From an uncultured Rhodospirillaceae bacterium (lineage in GTDB: Bacteria; Pseudomonadota; Alphaproteobacteria; UBA8366): a DNA stretch of 64,000 bases. Positions within the stretch are counted from its first letter, which is position 1. Each line of letters begins with the position of its first letter. The notes below the pieces were generated by a model. The model was not told the DNA's origin and searched no databases. It saw nothing but the letters and a program-made list of their open reading frames with translations. Position numbers and translations under genes: made by a program. Positions 1-8,685 of the stretch are shown in pieces. Where the stretch lies: positions 1 through 64,000 of the forward strand of contig CAJWLM010000013.1 in the NCBI GenBank assembly GCA_913043025.1. Direction: 5' to 3'.

Positions 1-101
1 CCCTTACCTTTTAGAATTACATGCATGTTTCCGACAATCAATATAATAGTATATTCTGTTGCTTGCGCTAGTCCCAAACACACGATATGCGTGTAAAAAT
101 G

Positions 102-151
102 ACGTTGAGGACCATGGAATTACGCGAAAACCACAGCAAACTCCTCAACGT
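102..151. repeat. 10-bp perfect inverted repeat
   Basis: ACGTTGAGGA at 102-111 is matched by its exact reverse complement TCCTCAACGT at 142-151, with 30 bases between the arms. It lies just downstream of the leftward CitE-like gene that ends at 176. There is no T-run on either strand after an arm, so it does not look like a classical intrinsic terminator. It could be a weak transcript-end structure or chance. Confidence 0.3.
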
Positions 152-175
152 AGGGATAAATTAAACTTTATCTTT

Positions 176-1096
176 TCAATCCGCCTCAATAGCCGCTTCT
201 TTTTTAGCAATATTATCTGCAATTCTAATCAAATTCTGAGCGCGGTAGACAACCGGGTAATCAACCATCTTTCCATCAACCTCAAGTGACGCGCGACCTG
301 CGCCAATCGCCTTTTGAAACTCGTCAATTATTACTCGGGCCTTTGCGATCTCTCCTTCATTAGGAGTAAACTCTTGGTTAAGAATAGGAACGACAGCCGG
401 ATGAATACATGATGACCCTGAGAAGCCGAAACGACGCGATTTTTTTACGATCTTTCGCATTTCATCAAGCCTTGTATAATCAGCCCCCGAACTGACCAAA
501 CCCATAGGCAGAACGCCTGCTGCTCGCGCCGCTATTATTGATTGCTGTTTTGGAAACAAAAGTGTTTCAGTCGAAGGCTCCACACCTATGGAAAGGGTAA
601 AATCCTCACTGCCTAGCCCAAAACCTGCGATGCGCTCGTGTGATTTAGCTATTTCTGGCATTTTGAAGTAAGCTTCGGCAGTTTCAATGCGGACACTCAT
701 TATTGTCGAACCCACATCCATACCACGTTCTGCCTCCAATTCCGAAATTGCCTCCGCAATCAACCGCACGTGACCAGGACCATCACATTTAGGCAACGTT
801 ATTCCCGTTATCCCATGGCCAATGACGGCCTCGAGATCAGGTATGGCAAGCCGTAACGGACTGTTTATTCGAACAAAAACGTCAGCACCTTTCCTGCTAA
901 CAAGTTTTGCTGCATCAGTTACAAGAGTGCGCGCCATAGCTTTTTCGGAGGAAGCTATGCTATCTTCCAAGTCTAAAATTATAGCATCAGCGCCACGGGT
1001 ATGAGCCTTCTCAACGTACTTATCTATGTTTGCTGGTACGAATAATAATGAACGCAGCACTAAACCAGCTTTCGCTTTTTCAGTGATTTCAGACAT
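176..1096 (-). CDS. CitE-like HpcH/HpaI family acyl-CoA lyase
   Basis: A 306-residue protein of the HpcH/HpaI aldolase / citrate lyase beta superfamily. Members cleave or form C-C bonds next to a CoA thioester (malyl-CoA, citramalyl-CoA or methylmalyl-CoA type substrates) with Mg2+. The family hallmarks are visible: an N-terminal FVPAN stretch, the metal-proximal ILDLEDSI strand near residue 43, a VRIETAEAY strand carrying the metal-binding Glu near 137, and a GLGSEDFTLSIG segment near 160. Its length is normal for stand-alone CitE-like lyases. The ATG at 1096 has a good Shine-Dalgarno (AAGGAG) a few bases upstream. No citrate lyase alpha or gamma subunit is nearby, so it is not a citrate lyase complex. 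The exact substrate cannot be told; an L-malyl-CoA or citramalyl-CoA lyase-like role is the likeliest. Confidence 0.85.
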   Translation of the reverse strand: MSEITEKAKAGLVLRSLLFVPANIDKYVEKAHTRGADAIILDLEDSIASSEKAMARTLVTDAAKLVSRKGADVFVRINSPLRLAIPDLEAVIGHGITGITLPKCDGPGHVRLIAEAISELEAERGMDVGSTIMSVRIETAEAYFKMPEIAKSHERIAGFGLGSEDFTLSIGVEPSTETLLFPKQQSIIAARAAGVLPMGLVSSGADYTRLDEMRKIVKKSRRFGFSGSSCIHPAVVPILNQEFTPNEGEIAKARVIIDEFQKAIGAGRASLEVDGKMVDYPVVYRAQNLIRIADNIAKKEAAIEAD

Positions 1097-1619
1097 TTTT
1101 TCTCCTTACTTTTTATTCGGTCTCCTAGGTATTCTCACAGGTGCACCAAATTTTGCACAGGCTATGAACTGGCACTGCTCAAGGTGTTGACGACGAATAT
1201 AAATGACTGAGGTGCTATTAAACCAAAATCGAGTATTGAGAAAGCTTCAGTATCAATCGGCTCGGTCAAATTAACCACTCTTCCGAACAACAGTCCTGGG
1301 TTCATCTCCCTAGGATCGAAACTCCAAATCTTGATTGCCCAAATATTAATCCCTTTTATGAAGCAGCAATTTTTGTAATAGCACACAAGCTTCAATTAGG
1401 GGAGGTGTCCCAAGTCCAGGATTTGCCATTCTAAAACACCCTCTAGACTGTTCGACCTTGGGGCACAAAACGTCAAAAAGAAGAGTTTGCACAACTCTGC
1501 AGAAGGCACAACACAATGTAATTGATGGAACAAAACGCGATACCGTTTACTTTTTATTTGTTTAAAATCATTAAAATACAACCTTACCTTCTTAAGGGGA
1601 AGTCCACAGCGCACGCATC
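1097..1619. other. Intergenic stretch, no convincing gene
   Basis: About 520 bases between the CitE-like gene and the OmpA/MotB-like gene, both leftward. The part nearest 1096 holds the ribosome binding site of the CitE-like gene and presumably its promoter. Two short leftward open frames (1162-1395 and 1396-1614) fill the rest, but neither has a recognisable motif, a good start signal or family resemblance. It is unusually long for this compact region and could include a decayed gene. Confidence 0.5.
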
Positions 1620-2768
1620 TTAACGTTGATCAAATTTCATTTCGATGCGCCGATTACGGCGGTAAGCGATTTCGTCATTGCGATTGTCTAGGGGATAGGA
1701 AGCAGCAAATCCAGTTGCGGCAAAACGTTTGGCAGGCAATCCCTGCCTGCGTAAAAATTTAACAACCGAAATTGCCCTTGCAGCAGAAAGCTCCCAGTTT
1801 GAAGGAAACTCAATAGTACGGATGGGCCTTTGATCTGTATGCCCATCAACCCGAAGAACCCAGTCTATGTCATCCGGTACTTTACTCGCTATCTCTTTCA
1901 AAGTTTTACCAAATTGCCTTAACTTATCTTTGCCCTTGTTGCCAATGACTGCAGAGCCACTAGTAAACAAAACTTCTGATTGGAAAACAAATCGGTCACC
2001 AACAATTTGTACATCCCGTCGATCACCGAGAACATCTCGCAAACGACCGAAAAACTTTGATCTATAACGAGCCAGCTGATGAACCTTGCTTGCCAATGCT
2101 GCGTTGAGACGTTTGCCAAGATTAGCTATTTTTATTTGAGCATCCTTATCTTTCCTCTCAGAAATCTCTAAGGCCTTTTTAATATTGAGAAGCTGGATAC
2201 GAAGTGCACTCATTTGCTGGTTTAGTAGAGTGAGCTGTGCTTTGGTGGACGCAGATATTTTCTTTTGCTCGGTAAGCGATGCCGTTCGGTTACTAAGATT
2301 TAGCTGTAATTTCGCGTTATCTTGTTCAAATTTTTTCTTCAGCGACTCAAGTGCTACTAAATCTTGTTTCAACACAATGATATTGTCACGCGAGACCCTC
2401 ATTTCGCCTATTAATGCAGCACGTTCCGTTTCACTTTTTTCTAATTCGAGTTTAGTAGCCGCAAGGTCAGAAGCTATAGCTTCCTCTCGTGAAATTGAAC
2501 TCTCAAGTTCTGCACTCAATAATAGTTTCTCAGAAAGTAATGATGCTTTTGCCTTTTGTTCAAAATCAAGAAGATCGGCTAATTCGCCCATTTTTGTATT
2601 GAGTGAGGCCAAAGCCTTATCGCGACCAACTAATGCGTCACTCAGATAGAATTGGGAAACCGCAAATATCATCAATAAAAATATTATGACCATAAGCAGT
2701 GTTGCTAATGCATCTACAAAACCCGGCCAAATGTCAGGGTTAGTTCGATGTCGGCGTACCAAGGCCAT
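1620..2768 (-). CDS. MotB/OmpA-like peptidoglycan-binding stator protein
   Basis: A 382-residue inner-membrane protein with three parts. The N-terminus (about residues 14-45) is one membrane segment containing WPGFVDALATLL, where the Asp matches the ion-carrying Asp of MotB, TolR and ExbD proteins. Residues about 50-220 form a long coiled coil rich in Leu, Lys, Glu and Ser. The C-terminus (about 255-380) is an OmpA-type peptidoglycan-binding domain with VDGHTDQRP and NWELSAARA motifs and a YRRNRRIE end. It follows the MotA/TolQ-like gene by 9 bases and is surely its partner, together forming a proton-driven channel complex tethered to the cell wall. No flagellar genes are in the window, so the driven process is unknown. 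The coiled coil is longer than in flagellar MotB. Confidence 0.85.
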   Translation of the reverse strand: MALVRRHRTNPDIWPGFVDALATLLMVIIFLLMIFAVSQFYLSDALVGRDKALASLNTKMGELADLLDFEQKAKASLLSEKLLLSAELESSISREEAIASDLAATKLELEKSETERAALIGEMRVSRDNIIVLKQDLVALESLKKKFEQDNAKLQLNLSNRTASLTEQKKISASTKAQLTLLNQQMSALRIQLLNIKKALEISERKDKDAQIKIANLGKRLNAALASKVHQLARYRSKFFGRLRDVLGDRRDVQIVGDRFVFQSEVLFTSGSAVIGNKGKDKLRQFGKTLKEIASKVPDDIDWVLRVDGHTDQRPIRTIEFPSNWELSAARAISVVKFLRRQGLPAKRFAATGFAASYPLDNRNDEIAYRRNRRIEMKFDQR

Positions 2769-2777
2769 TACTATACC

Positions 2778-3920
2778 CTATTTCTCGCCCTTAGAGAGGG
2801 CCGCAAGGGTACGCGCTAGAAGGCGAATCTCCGAACGTATTTCTGCGATTGTTTCGGCACGCCCACTTTCCAAGTCCCCAGCAATCCTCGCCAAATTCGA
2901 TTCGACAGCCTTGTAATCAATACCCACACCAGATGTGCCGCCACTTAGCGCTGAGAACCCGGAATTCCCGAGCTTCTCCAGCACGGGCACTAGCTTTTGT
3001 TGACCCTCGGCAAGCTTAAGCATTGTTTGGCGCTCAACCTTCATTATTTCTCCAAAACTGACGAGCGCATCCGCCATTTCGATTATTTTCTTGTTAGCCT
3101 CGAGACGGCTCGCCTCGCCTTTCTGAAGACTACGCTGCAAACTTTCAAGGCTATCAGCAGTTTGTTCCAATAGGGCTTGCACAAAGGCCGGCACTGATTG
3201 GTCTCCCTCAGCGCCAAGCATTCCCGACCCAAGACGGGTTTGTCCAGAAAGCCAATCCTCTAGTTCGTTATAGAAACGATTATGAGCCTGCCCTGCCTGC
3301 AGGGCCAGAAATCCCAATATTAGCGATCCAGCCAAACCAAAAAGCGAGGAACTAAATGCAGTTCCCATACCGGCGAGCGGTGCTTTAAGACCCAACCGTA
3401 AATTTTCAAAAAATTTCTCAGTGTTCTCACTACTTACTGAAAGCCCGCCTATGACCTCGCTAACTGAATCGATGGTTTGAAGCAGGCCCCAGAATGTGCC
3501 AAGCAGTCCAAGAAATACCAACAACCCAATCATATATCTCGACGTCTCCCTGATTTCATCGAGCCTAGCAGCGATACCATCAAGAAGAGTTCGTAACGCC
3601 ATGGTGGACAAACTTAAACGTCCTTCCTGGCGCTCACCTAACATACTGGCCATCGACGCTAACAAAATCGGCTCTGGAACTGAGGTTTTTGCTAATCCGT
3701 CACGTTGGAAATTTTCGATCCAAATAATCTCACGGCGCAGCATTGCAGTGCTACGGAAGCTTTGAGCAACGCCAATTGATAGGGCAAGAACAATGATGCC
3801 GTTTAGAACGGGATTGGCAAGGAAAGCCTCTGTCAAGGTAGGGGCCAGCAACCCTATGCCGATACCTCCAAACATCAAAAAAAGCGCCATGCGTAGAAGA
3901 TATCTTGTTGGCCGCGTCAT
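2778..3920 (-). CDS. MotA/TolQ/ExbB-type proton channel protein
   Basis: A 380-residue membrane protein. Two membrane segments lie near residues 7-50, and two more lie in the central channel domain at about residues 145-210, including YMIGLLVFLGLLGTFWGLL and the GMGTAFSSSLFGLAGSLILG helix typical of MotA_ExbB domains. The C-terminal third is soluble and helical, with a predicted amphipathic region after LSGQTRLG. The gene sits immediately upstream of the MotB/OmpA-like partner (9-base gap) and 63 bases downstream of an OmpA-like gene. I infer a stator-like complex that uses ion flow to act on the envelope. Related MotA/MotB-like pairs also occur in Zorya defence systems, but the other Zorya genes are absent here. 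Confidence 0.85.
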   Translation of the reverse strand: MTRPTRYLLRMALFLMFGGIGIGLLAPTLTEAFLANPVLNGIIVLALSIGVAQSFRSTAMLRREIIWIENFQRDGLAKTSVPEPILLASMASMLGERQEGRLSLSTMALRTLLDGIAARLDEIRETSRYMIGLLVFLGLLGTFWGLLQTIDSVSEVIGGLSVSSENTEKFFENLRLGLKAPLAGMGTAFSSSLFGLAGSLILGFLALQAGQAHNRFYNELEDWLSGQTRLGSGMLGAEGDQSVPAFVQALLEQTADSLESLQRSLQKGEASRLEANKKIIEMADALVSFGEIMKVERQTMLKLAEGQQKLVPVLEKLGNSGFSALSGGTSGVGIDYKAVESNLARIAGDLESGRAETIAEIRSEIRLLARTLAALSKGEK

Positions 3921-3983
3921 TCTCTAGTGTAAGCCTTTCAAGCTTCAAATTATGTGTTTTCGCTATCAAATAGCGATCGCTGT

Positions 3984-5180
3984 TCACTTCTTGATCTCTA
4001 TATCCACCCGGTCCAGATTTCCCTTTTCAACTTTATTGCCCAAGGCGCGAATGTCCATTCTAGTGCTGCGAATACCGCGCTTCATCAAAAAAGTACGAAC
4101 TGAAAGTGCTCTGAATAATGATACGCGACGGGCCTGACTTACCGAGCCTTCCGCGCTACCAGCGTACCCCCTTAATTGTAAGCGTAAAGATTTGTCGGCT
4201 TTCACTTGGTTAACCATTTTCTTAAAAAATGGTTCTGTTCCGGGCGGAATATCTGTTGATTTAGGAGCGAAGAACACTGTCACTTTGCCGCCATCAACGC
4301 TACCTTCAGCAGAGGGCTGGTCTGGCGACAGAGCACTCACTTTTGGAATTTTCGTCGTCTCTGGAATACCCTTGGCGGGCGGTGCCGTAATGGCTGGCGG
4401 TGGCGGTACGATTGGAGCTGTCGCTTCCGTGTCGGAAGAAGATGACAATAACTTTGGAGCTACAGTCTTTGGCACCTCAACACTTGGTGGTGATGGAGTT
4501 TCAATTTTTGACTGACCTCCACCAGCTACAGGGGGCGAAGGAATCGTTTTCACGGAGCCTTGTGGCTCAGGCGGCACTGCAGGTGCAACAAGAGCATCAG
4601 GGGTCGCGGTCTGCACTGTTTTTGGTAATGCCGGAACAATTTTAGCCTGAGATTGCAACGCCGCTGGTTCCTGTGCCTTCGTCGGCAAAGACGGAGGCGC
4701 AGCTACCGCCGGCCTCGACGATCTATTCTTTCGATCTAAACTGTCCACTTCGCTTTGCTTTACTTGTCCGAGCAGACCTGGCCCCTTGCCCAACTTTTGT
4801 TTTGGTAGCGCGAGCGGTCGGCCCGAAGGGCGCACAAGCTTCGGCCGAGGTGCAGACCTCGGCGCCGTGACACGAGAACGCGGCGGGCGATCGGGTGCTG
4901 GCAAGAGCCTACTGGGCTGCCCTGGTAGCCCCGGATCATAACGCTGCTGATACCTTTGAGAACGCCGATAGCTGCGCTCTCCGCGTCTCATCATGCTAGG
5001 CAAGTTGAATCTGGGTCCCAGCTCATCAAGCACAGACTCATCAACTATCACATTTGGCGTTACGGTGGTCTGACATTTTGCTTGATTAATCATGAGTGAG
5101 ATAAAAAATACCGAACCCAACAAAATACCAGTCAGTTCATAAGAATATCCGTTGACTCGGGCAAAGACTGTATTTCTCAT
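3984..5180 (-). CDS. Proline-rich OmpA-like envelope protein
   Basis: About 398 residues from the chosen ATG at 5180. That start gives a short basic stretch followed by a hydrophobic segment (GILLGSVFFISLMI), which looks like a signal or anchor peptide. An in-frame start at 5312 would add 44 residues before it and is less likely. The middle (about residues 60-290) is low-complexity, rich in Pro, Ala, Arg and Lys, and probably spans the periplasm. The C-terminal 100 residues are a divergent OmpA-like domain (LRLQLRGYAG, then ARRVSLFRALSVRTFLMKRG), but the usual NRRIE ending is replaced by LDRVDIEI. It precedes the MotA/MotB-like pair on the same strand and likely belongs to the same envelope complex. 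Its exact role is unknown. Confidence 0.7.
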   Translation of the reverse strand: MRNTVFARVNGYSYELTGILLGSVFFISLMINQAKCQTTVTPNVIVDESVLDELGPRFNLPSMMRRGERSYRRSQRYQQRYDPGLPGQPSRLLPAPDRPPRSRVTAPRSAPRPKLVRPSGRPLALPKQKLGKGPGLLGQVKQSEVDSLDRKNRSSRPAVAAPPSLPTKAQEPAALQSQAKIVPALPKTVQTATPDALVAPAVPPEPQGSVKTIPSPPVAGGGQSKIETPSPPSVEVPKTVAPKLLSSSSDTEATAPIVPPPPAITAPPAKGIPETTKIPKVSALSPDQPSAEGSVDGGKVTVFFAPKSTDIPPGTEPFFKKMVNQVKADKSLRLQLRGYAGSAEGSVSQARRVSLFRALSVRTFLMKRGIRSTRMDIRALGNKVEKGNLDRVDIEIKK

Positions 5181-5333
5181 ATTATCTATACTCGCGTAGC
5201 GCGTAGCACCCATATACCGCCCAATGCAAAGCAATGCCGCCTCTAAAAACCACTGGCGATTTCCAATGTTTCCAACCATACCCCAGCCAGGGCCTGCCAG
5301 ACAACTGCTCATAATGTAGAAAATAAGAAAAGT

Positions 5334-6140
5334 TTAGGGAGACGCACTACTTAAAACTGACTGCAGTTTTTGATGAAGGTTGTCATTTGTGGCCAGAATG
5401 TCCTTCGCCCCCAATTCATAGCGTTTCCCATTGATTTCACTCACGAATCCGCCAGCCTCACGGACTATCACTATACCAGCGGCAACGTCCCAAGGGTTTA
5501 ATCCGTTCTCCCAAAAACCCTCATATCGGCCAGCCGCAACATAAGCCAAGTCAAGTGCCGCAGAGCCAAACCGACGCACACCCGCAGTTCTATGCATTAC
5601 TGATTCGAGCTGATTGACGAATTTTGAGCCCGCCTCAGTGCCTTTGTGCAACGCGAATGGTATGCCGGTCGCAAGTAAAGCCTCTTCCAAACGTGGTCTA
5701 TATGAGACTCTAATCCTACGATCGTTTAAGTAAGAACCCAGATTGCGTTCAGCCCAAAAAACCTCATCCTTGACCGGGTCAAAGACAACTCCTGCGAAAG
5801 CCTCACCATCACGCTTCAATCCAACGGACACACAAAAGTGCGGCAAACCGTGAAGGAAATTTGAAGTTCCATCAAGAGGATCAATAACCCAGACATTGCT
5901 GTTATCTTTCCCATGCACGACCCCCCCCTCCTCCATGAGAAAGCCGTAGTCTGGCCGCGCTTTAGAAAGCTCATAACGGATAATTTTCTCCGCCTTTAAG
6001 TCTGCGTTAGAAACAAAATCAGCCGGCCCTTTTCGGCTGACTTGTAACTGCTCAACCTCACCAAAATCACGGATCAATGCCCGACCTGCGCGTTCAGCCG
6101 CTCGAACCATAACATTTATCAAGGGTGTACGGCTCGCCAT
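5334..6140 (-). CDS. suhB: Inositol monophosphatase family protein (SuhB-like)
   Basis: A 268-residue Mg2+-dependent phosphatase of the inositol monophosphatase family, which hydrolyses inositol-1-phosphate and related sugar phosphates in the cytoplasm. The metal-site motifs are present: FLMEEGG near residue 88 (the E-E site), WVIDPLDGTSNFLHG near 105 (the DPLDGT signature) and NPWDVAAG near 215 (the WD site). The ATG directly abuts the stop of efp (0-base gap, TAAATG), indicating translational coupling. The order thiE-efp-suhB is a familiar arrangement in Alphaproteobacteria. E. coli SuhB also acts in ribosomal RNA antitermination; whether this copy does is unknown. Confidence 0.88.
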   Translation of the reverse strand: MASRTPLINVMVRAAERAGRALIRDFGEVEQLQVSRKGPADFVSNADLKAEKIIRYELSKARPDYGFLMEEGGVVHGKDNSNVWVIDPLDGTSNFLHGLPHFCVSVGLKRDGEAFAGVVFDPVKDEVFWAERNLGSYLNDRRIRVSYRPRLEEALLATGIPFALHKGTEAGSKFVNQLESVMHRTAGVRRFGSAALDLAYVAAGRYEGFWENGLNPWDVAAGIVIVREAGGFVSEINGKRYELGAKDILATNDNLHQKLQSVLSSASP

Positions 6141-6710
6141 TTAATCTTTAGCACGCTCCATATAGGAGCCATCCTCGGTGTTTACTACTATGCGTGTCCC
6201 AGTCTCAATGTGAGGGGGGACAGAAGTGCGCACCCCGTTTTCTAAAACTGCTGGCTTATATGAAGAGGACGCAGTTTGGCCTTTGACAACCGCGTCTGCC
6301 TCGGTAACCATTAAGACAACAGTGTCAGGAAGACTTACACTAATAGCTGATCCCTCGAAACTCTCGATACTTACAGTCATACCGTCTTGCAAATATGCGA
6401 TAGCGTCTTGGCCAATAACCTGCTTATTCAGGGTGACTTGATCGTATGTTTCGTTATCCATGAAAGTGAAGGAATCCCCATCAGCGTATAGAAACTGAAA
6501 ATCATTTTGATCTAGCCTCACACGTTCCACTGTTTCTGAGGAACGAAATCGTTCGTTGAGTTTCGTGCCGTCACGAATCTCTTTGAGCTCTACCTGCAAA
6601 AACGCCCCACCTTTTCCGGGCTTTACATGCTGTGTTTTAATTGCCCGCCACAGTCGCCCTTGGTGTTCTATAACGTTACCGGGCCGAATTTCGTTTCCAT
6701 CAATTTTCAT
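6141..6710 (-). CDS. efp: Elongation factor P
   Basis: A 189-residue translation factor that enters the ribosomal E site and relieves stalling at consecutive prolines. It has the normal EF-P length and the three beta-barrel domains. Domain I carries [16 protein letters not shown], in which the Lys of PGKGG (about residue 33) is the position modified by beta-lysylation in many bacteria. Domain II begins near [21 protein letters not shown], and the C-terminal OB domain ends with [18 protein letters not shown], matching the EF-P signature. It is co-directional with suhB, which it abuts. The modifying enzymes EpmA/EpmB are not in the window. Confidence 0.96.
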   Translation of the reverse strand: MKIDGNEIRPGNVIEHQGRLWRAIKTQHVKPGKGGAFLQVELKEIRDGTKLNERFRSSETVERVRLDQNDFQFLYADGDSFTFMDNETYDQVTLNKQVIGQDAIAYLQDGMTVSIESFEGSAISVSLPDTVVLMVTEADAVVKGQTASSSYKPAVLENGVRTSVPPHIETGTRIVVNTEDGSYMERAKD

Positions 6711-6800
6711 ACCTGAACCATTGCGGATGTTAGTAAGGCGCCACGATATAGCCTGTCATCTCACGACTAGCAACAGCACGTTTAAATAAAAGTGCTCTAA

Positions 6801-7433
6801 TCAACTGACGAAAACTTTATTAAAGTCACTGACGGCAGCAGCTGGACCCGTCGGATAATCCCAAACACCTGACACGACACAAACCATATCAGCACCAGAC
6901 TCGACTAACATTTTGCAATTATCAACTGTGATGCCACCAATCGCGACACAAGGGACATTCGTAGTATTCGTCCACCAAGAAAGAATCTCCGGGTCTGCGC
7001 GTTCGGTTTTGGCAGAATCTTTTGTTAATGAGGGAAAGAATCCACCGAACGCCACGTAGTCTGCTCCATCATTTGCTGCCTCGATAGCTAAATGCCGAGA
7101 TTTTTTGCATGTTACACCCACAATTTTTTCTTCGCCTACAATTGAACGTGCTTCCGCATAAGGTGTATCCTCTTGGCCCACATGAACGCCGTCACACCCT
7201 AATTCGGCAGCGAGATCGGGCCGATCATTCATAATTACAGCCACATCATAGCTTTGTACAATGGTCTGAAGAGATTCAGTTATTTTTTTGATTCCGTCGT
7301 CTTCCTCATGCTTCAGTCGAATCTGTAGACACGCAACGTCGCCACCATCAAGTGCCTCTTTAAGTTCATTTGAATATGCCGGCAATTGAATGTATGGGGG
7401 TGTGATCAAGTAGAGACGACAGGTTGATGCCAT
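6801..7433 (-). CDS. thiE: Thiamine-phosphate synthase family protein
   Basis: A 210-residue TIM-barrel protein of the ThiE/TenI family, which joins HMP-pyrophosphate with thiazole phosphate to make thiamine phosphate. Typical segments are visible: CLQIRLK near residue 35 (the Q-R-K substrate site), [23 protein letters not shown] near 66-88 and an AIGGITVDN phosphate-binding loop near 163. It is divergent in places: the usual S-x-H site reads GVTCKKSRH, and the GPVFPTxTK motif reads [10 protein letters not shown]. It lies upstream of efp on the same strand (90-base gap). No other thiamine gene and no TPP-riboswitch-like sequence is visible upstream, so a housekeeping ThiE or a ThiE-like paralog are both possible. 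Confidence 0.8.
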   Translation of the reverse strand: MASTCRLYLITPPYIQLPAYSNELKEALDGGDVACLQIRLKHEEDDGIKKITESLQTIVQSYDVAVIMNDRPDLAAELGCDGVHVGQEDTPYAEARSIVGEEKIVGVTCKKSRHLAIEAANDGADYVAFGGFFPSLTKDSAKTERADPEILSWWTNTTNVPCVAIGGITVDNCKMLVESGADMVCVVSGVWDYPTGPAAAVSDFNKVFVS

Positions 7434-7888
7434 GTTTAAAGTAGCCTGTTAATAATAACATTCTTCATCTAGTAGCAAAAAAATTAGCGCCGCAAAAAAC
7501 ATTGATTACTTACTAACATATAACATGCCTAGGTTTGAACCGAGTAATCCTAACGCCACACCCTCAGATGACCCAAATCAAAAAAATAGATAATTGTTGT
7601 TGCGTTAACAATTTATTCAAGCGGCCGATATCAACCCGGGCAATTAATTGAGAAAGCTTCCGACGTCTTTCACATTGATATCTGATATGACAAACACCTC
7701 TAACCAGTGCATTTTTCTTCCAACGTTTAAACACTGGGCCGTTTAAGGATATCTATCAATGAACTTTTGGCAAGATCCAACGTAAATTATGAGAATACCC
7801 TTCAATGGTGATAGAAAATACGTGATGTACTTGCATTTTGTTGACTCAAATACGAAGATGGAAGACCGGACGATCTAGGGGGAACATT
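7434..7888. other. Divergent intergenic region
   Basis: About 455 bases separate the leftward thiE-efp-suhB block from the rightward aldolase pair, so it should hold promoters for both. It is AT-rich and contains a partial dyad TTGTT-GCGTT-AACAA around 7594-7608. A strong ribosome binding site (AGGGGGAAC, 7878-7886) for the first aldolase gene is at its right end. I see no RNA gene, riboswitch or small coding frame that convinces. Confidence 0.5.
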
Positions 7889-8674
7889 ATGACAATAAAA
7901 CCAAATATTCTGAAACAAAAGCTTAGTGCTGGCAAAATGGGGCTTGGCTTCAGCGTCAATTACCTGCGCACACCAGACGTTTCAAAAATTGCTTCTGCCT
8001 GCGGTTATGACTGGATCAAACCCGACATGGAACATGCAACGTATGATATTGATATGGTGAGCCAGATGTGCATGTCAGCGCTTGATGTGGGTTGCTCGCC
8101 GATAGTGCGGGTCCCAGGAAAGCAGCATTTTCACGCTAGCCGAATACTTGATGGCGGGGCACAAGGTGTAATAATTCCGCACGTTGACTCTGTGGAGGAA
8201 GCCAAGGCCGCGGTAGACTGGTGCAAATTCCCACCGATTGGGCACCGGTCCTCGCCAGGCCCAGTCCCGCAGCTCTCGTATTCCAAATATAATCTTGCGG
8301 ACACGATGCGACTTTGTAATGAAAACACCCTTGTAGTCATTATGCTTGAAACTTGGGATGCCATTCAATTGGCCGACGATATCGCCGCAATCGAGGGAGT
8401 TGATGTTCTGCACATAGGATCTAATGATCTTTCGGCCGATATGGGGATACCCGGACAGTATGACCACAACAAATTGATTGAATGCTACAAAATTATGACT
8501 GACGCCTGCAAAAAACATGGAAAATTTGCCGGGATGGGCGGTATTTATGACGAAGAAAATGCCACTCGATATATTAATATGGGATGCCGATTTATTAACT
8601 CTGGCGGTGATCTCGGCTTCATGGCAGCAGGAGCAAATAAGCGCTCTCATTTCCTCAATAATGTTCAGTTTTAA
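7889..8674 (+). CDS. HpcH/HpaI-family aldolase, copy 1
   Basis: A 261-residue class II (metal-dependent) aldolase of the HpcH/HpaI family, whose members split 4-hydroxy-2-oxo acids to pyruvate and an aldehyde. The pattern is clear: MEHATYDID near residue 50, SPIVRVPG near 73 (substrate Arg), ILDGGAQGVIIPHVD near 88-102, a second metal Glu in MLETWDAI and HIGSNDLSADMGIPG near 173. I chose the ATG at 7889 over an upstream in-frame start because AGGGGG sits 5-7 bases before it and the family N-terminus begins there. The gene is followed after 11 bases by a clear paralog. Substrate unknown; it may act on 2-keto-3-deoxy sugar acids as RhmA/GarL do. Confidence 0.87.
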   Translation: MTIKPNILKQKLSAGKMGLGFSVNYLRTPDVSKIASACGYDWIKPDMEHATYDIDMVSQMCMSALDVGCSPIVRVPGKQHFHASRILDGGAQGVIIPHVDSVEEAKAAVDWCKFPPIGHRSSPGPVPQLSYSKYNLADTMRLCNENTLVVIMLETWDAIQLADDIAAIEGVDVLHIGSNDLSADMGIPGQYDHNKLIECYKIMTDACKKHGKFAGMGGIYDEENATRYINMGCRFINSGGDLGFMAAGANKRSHFLNNVQF

Positions 8675-8685
8675 AGGAGGGAACC

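Noticed and set aside
102..151. Intrinsic terminator for the CitE-like gene
   Set aside because: The arms are 30 bases apart and no T-run follows on the minus strand.
1620..3920. Possible Zorya-type defence system (ZorA/ZorB-like MotA/MotB pair)
   Set aside because: No ZorC, ZorD or ZorE-like nuclease or helicase genes are adjacent. The neighbours are an OmpA-like gene and housekeeping genes (suhB, efp, thiE).
7434..7888. TPP riboswitch upstream of thiE
   Set aside because: The conserved CUGAGA and ACCUGAUC-type elements are not found on the minus strand ahead of the thiE start.
8075..8650. 191-residue open frame antisense to the first aldolase
   Set aside because: It lies entirely inside a well-supported gene on the other strand and has no family resemblance or ribosome site.
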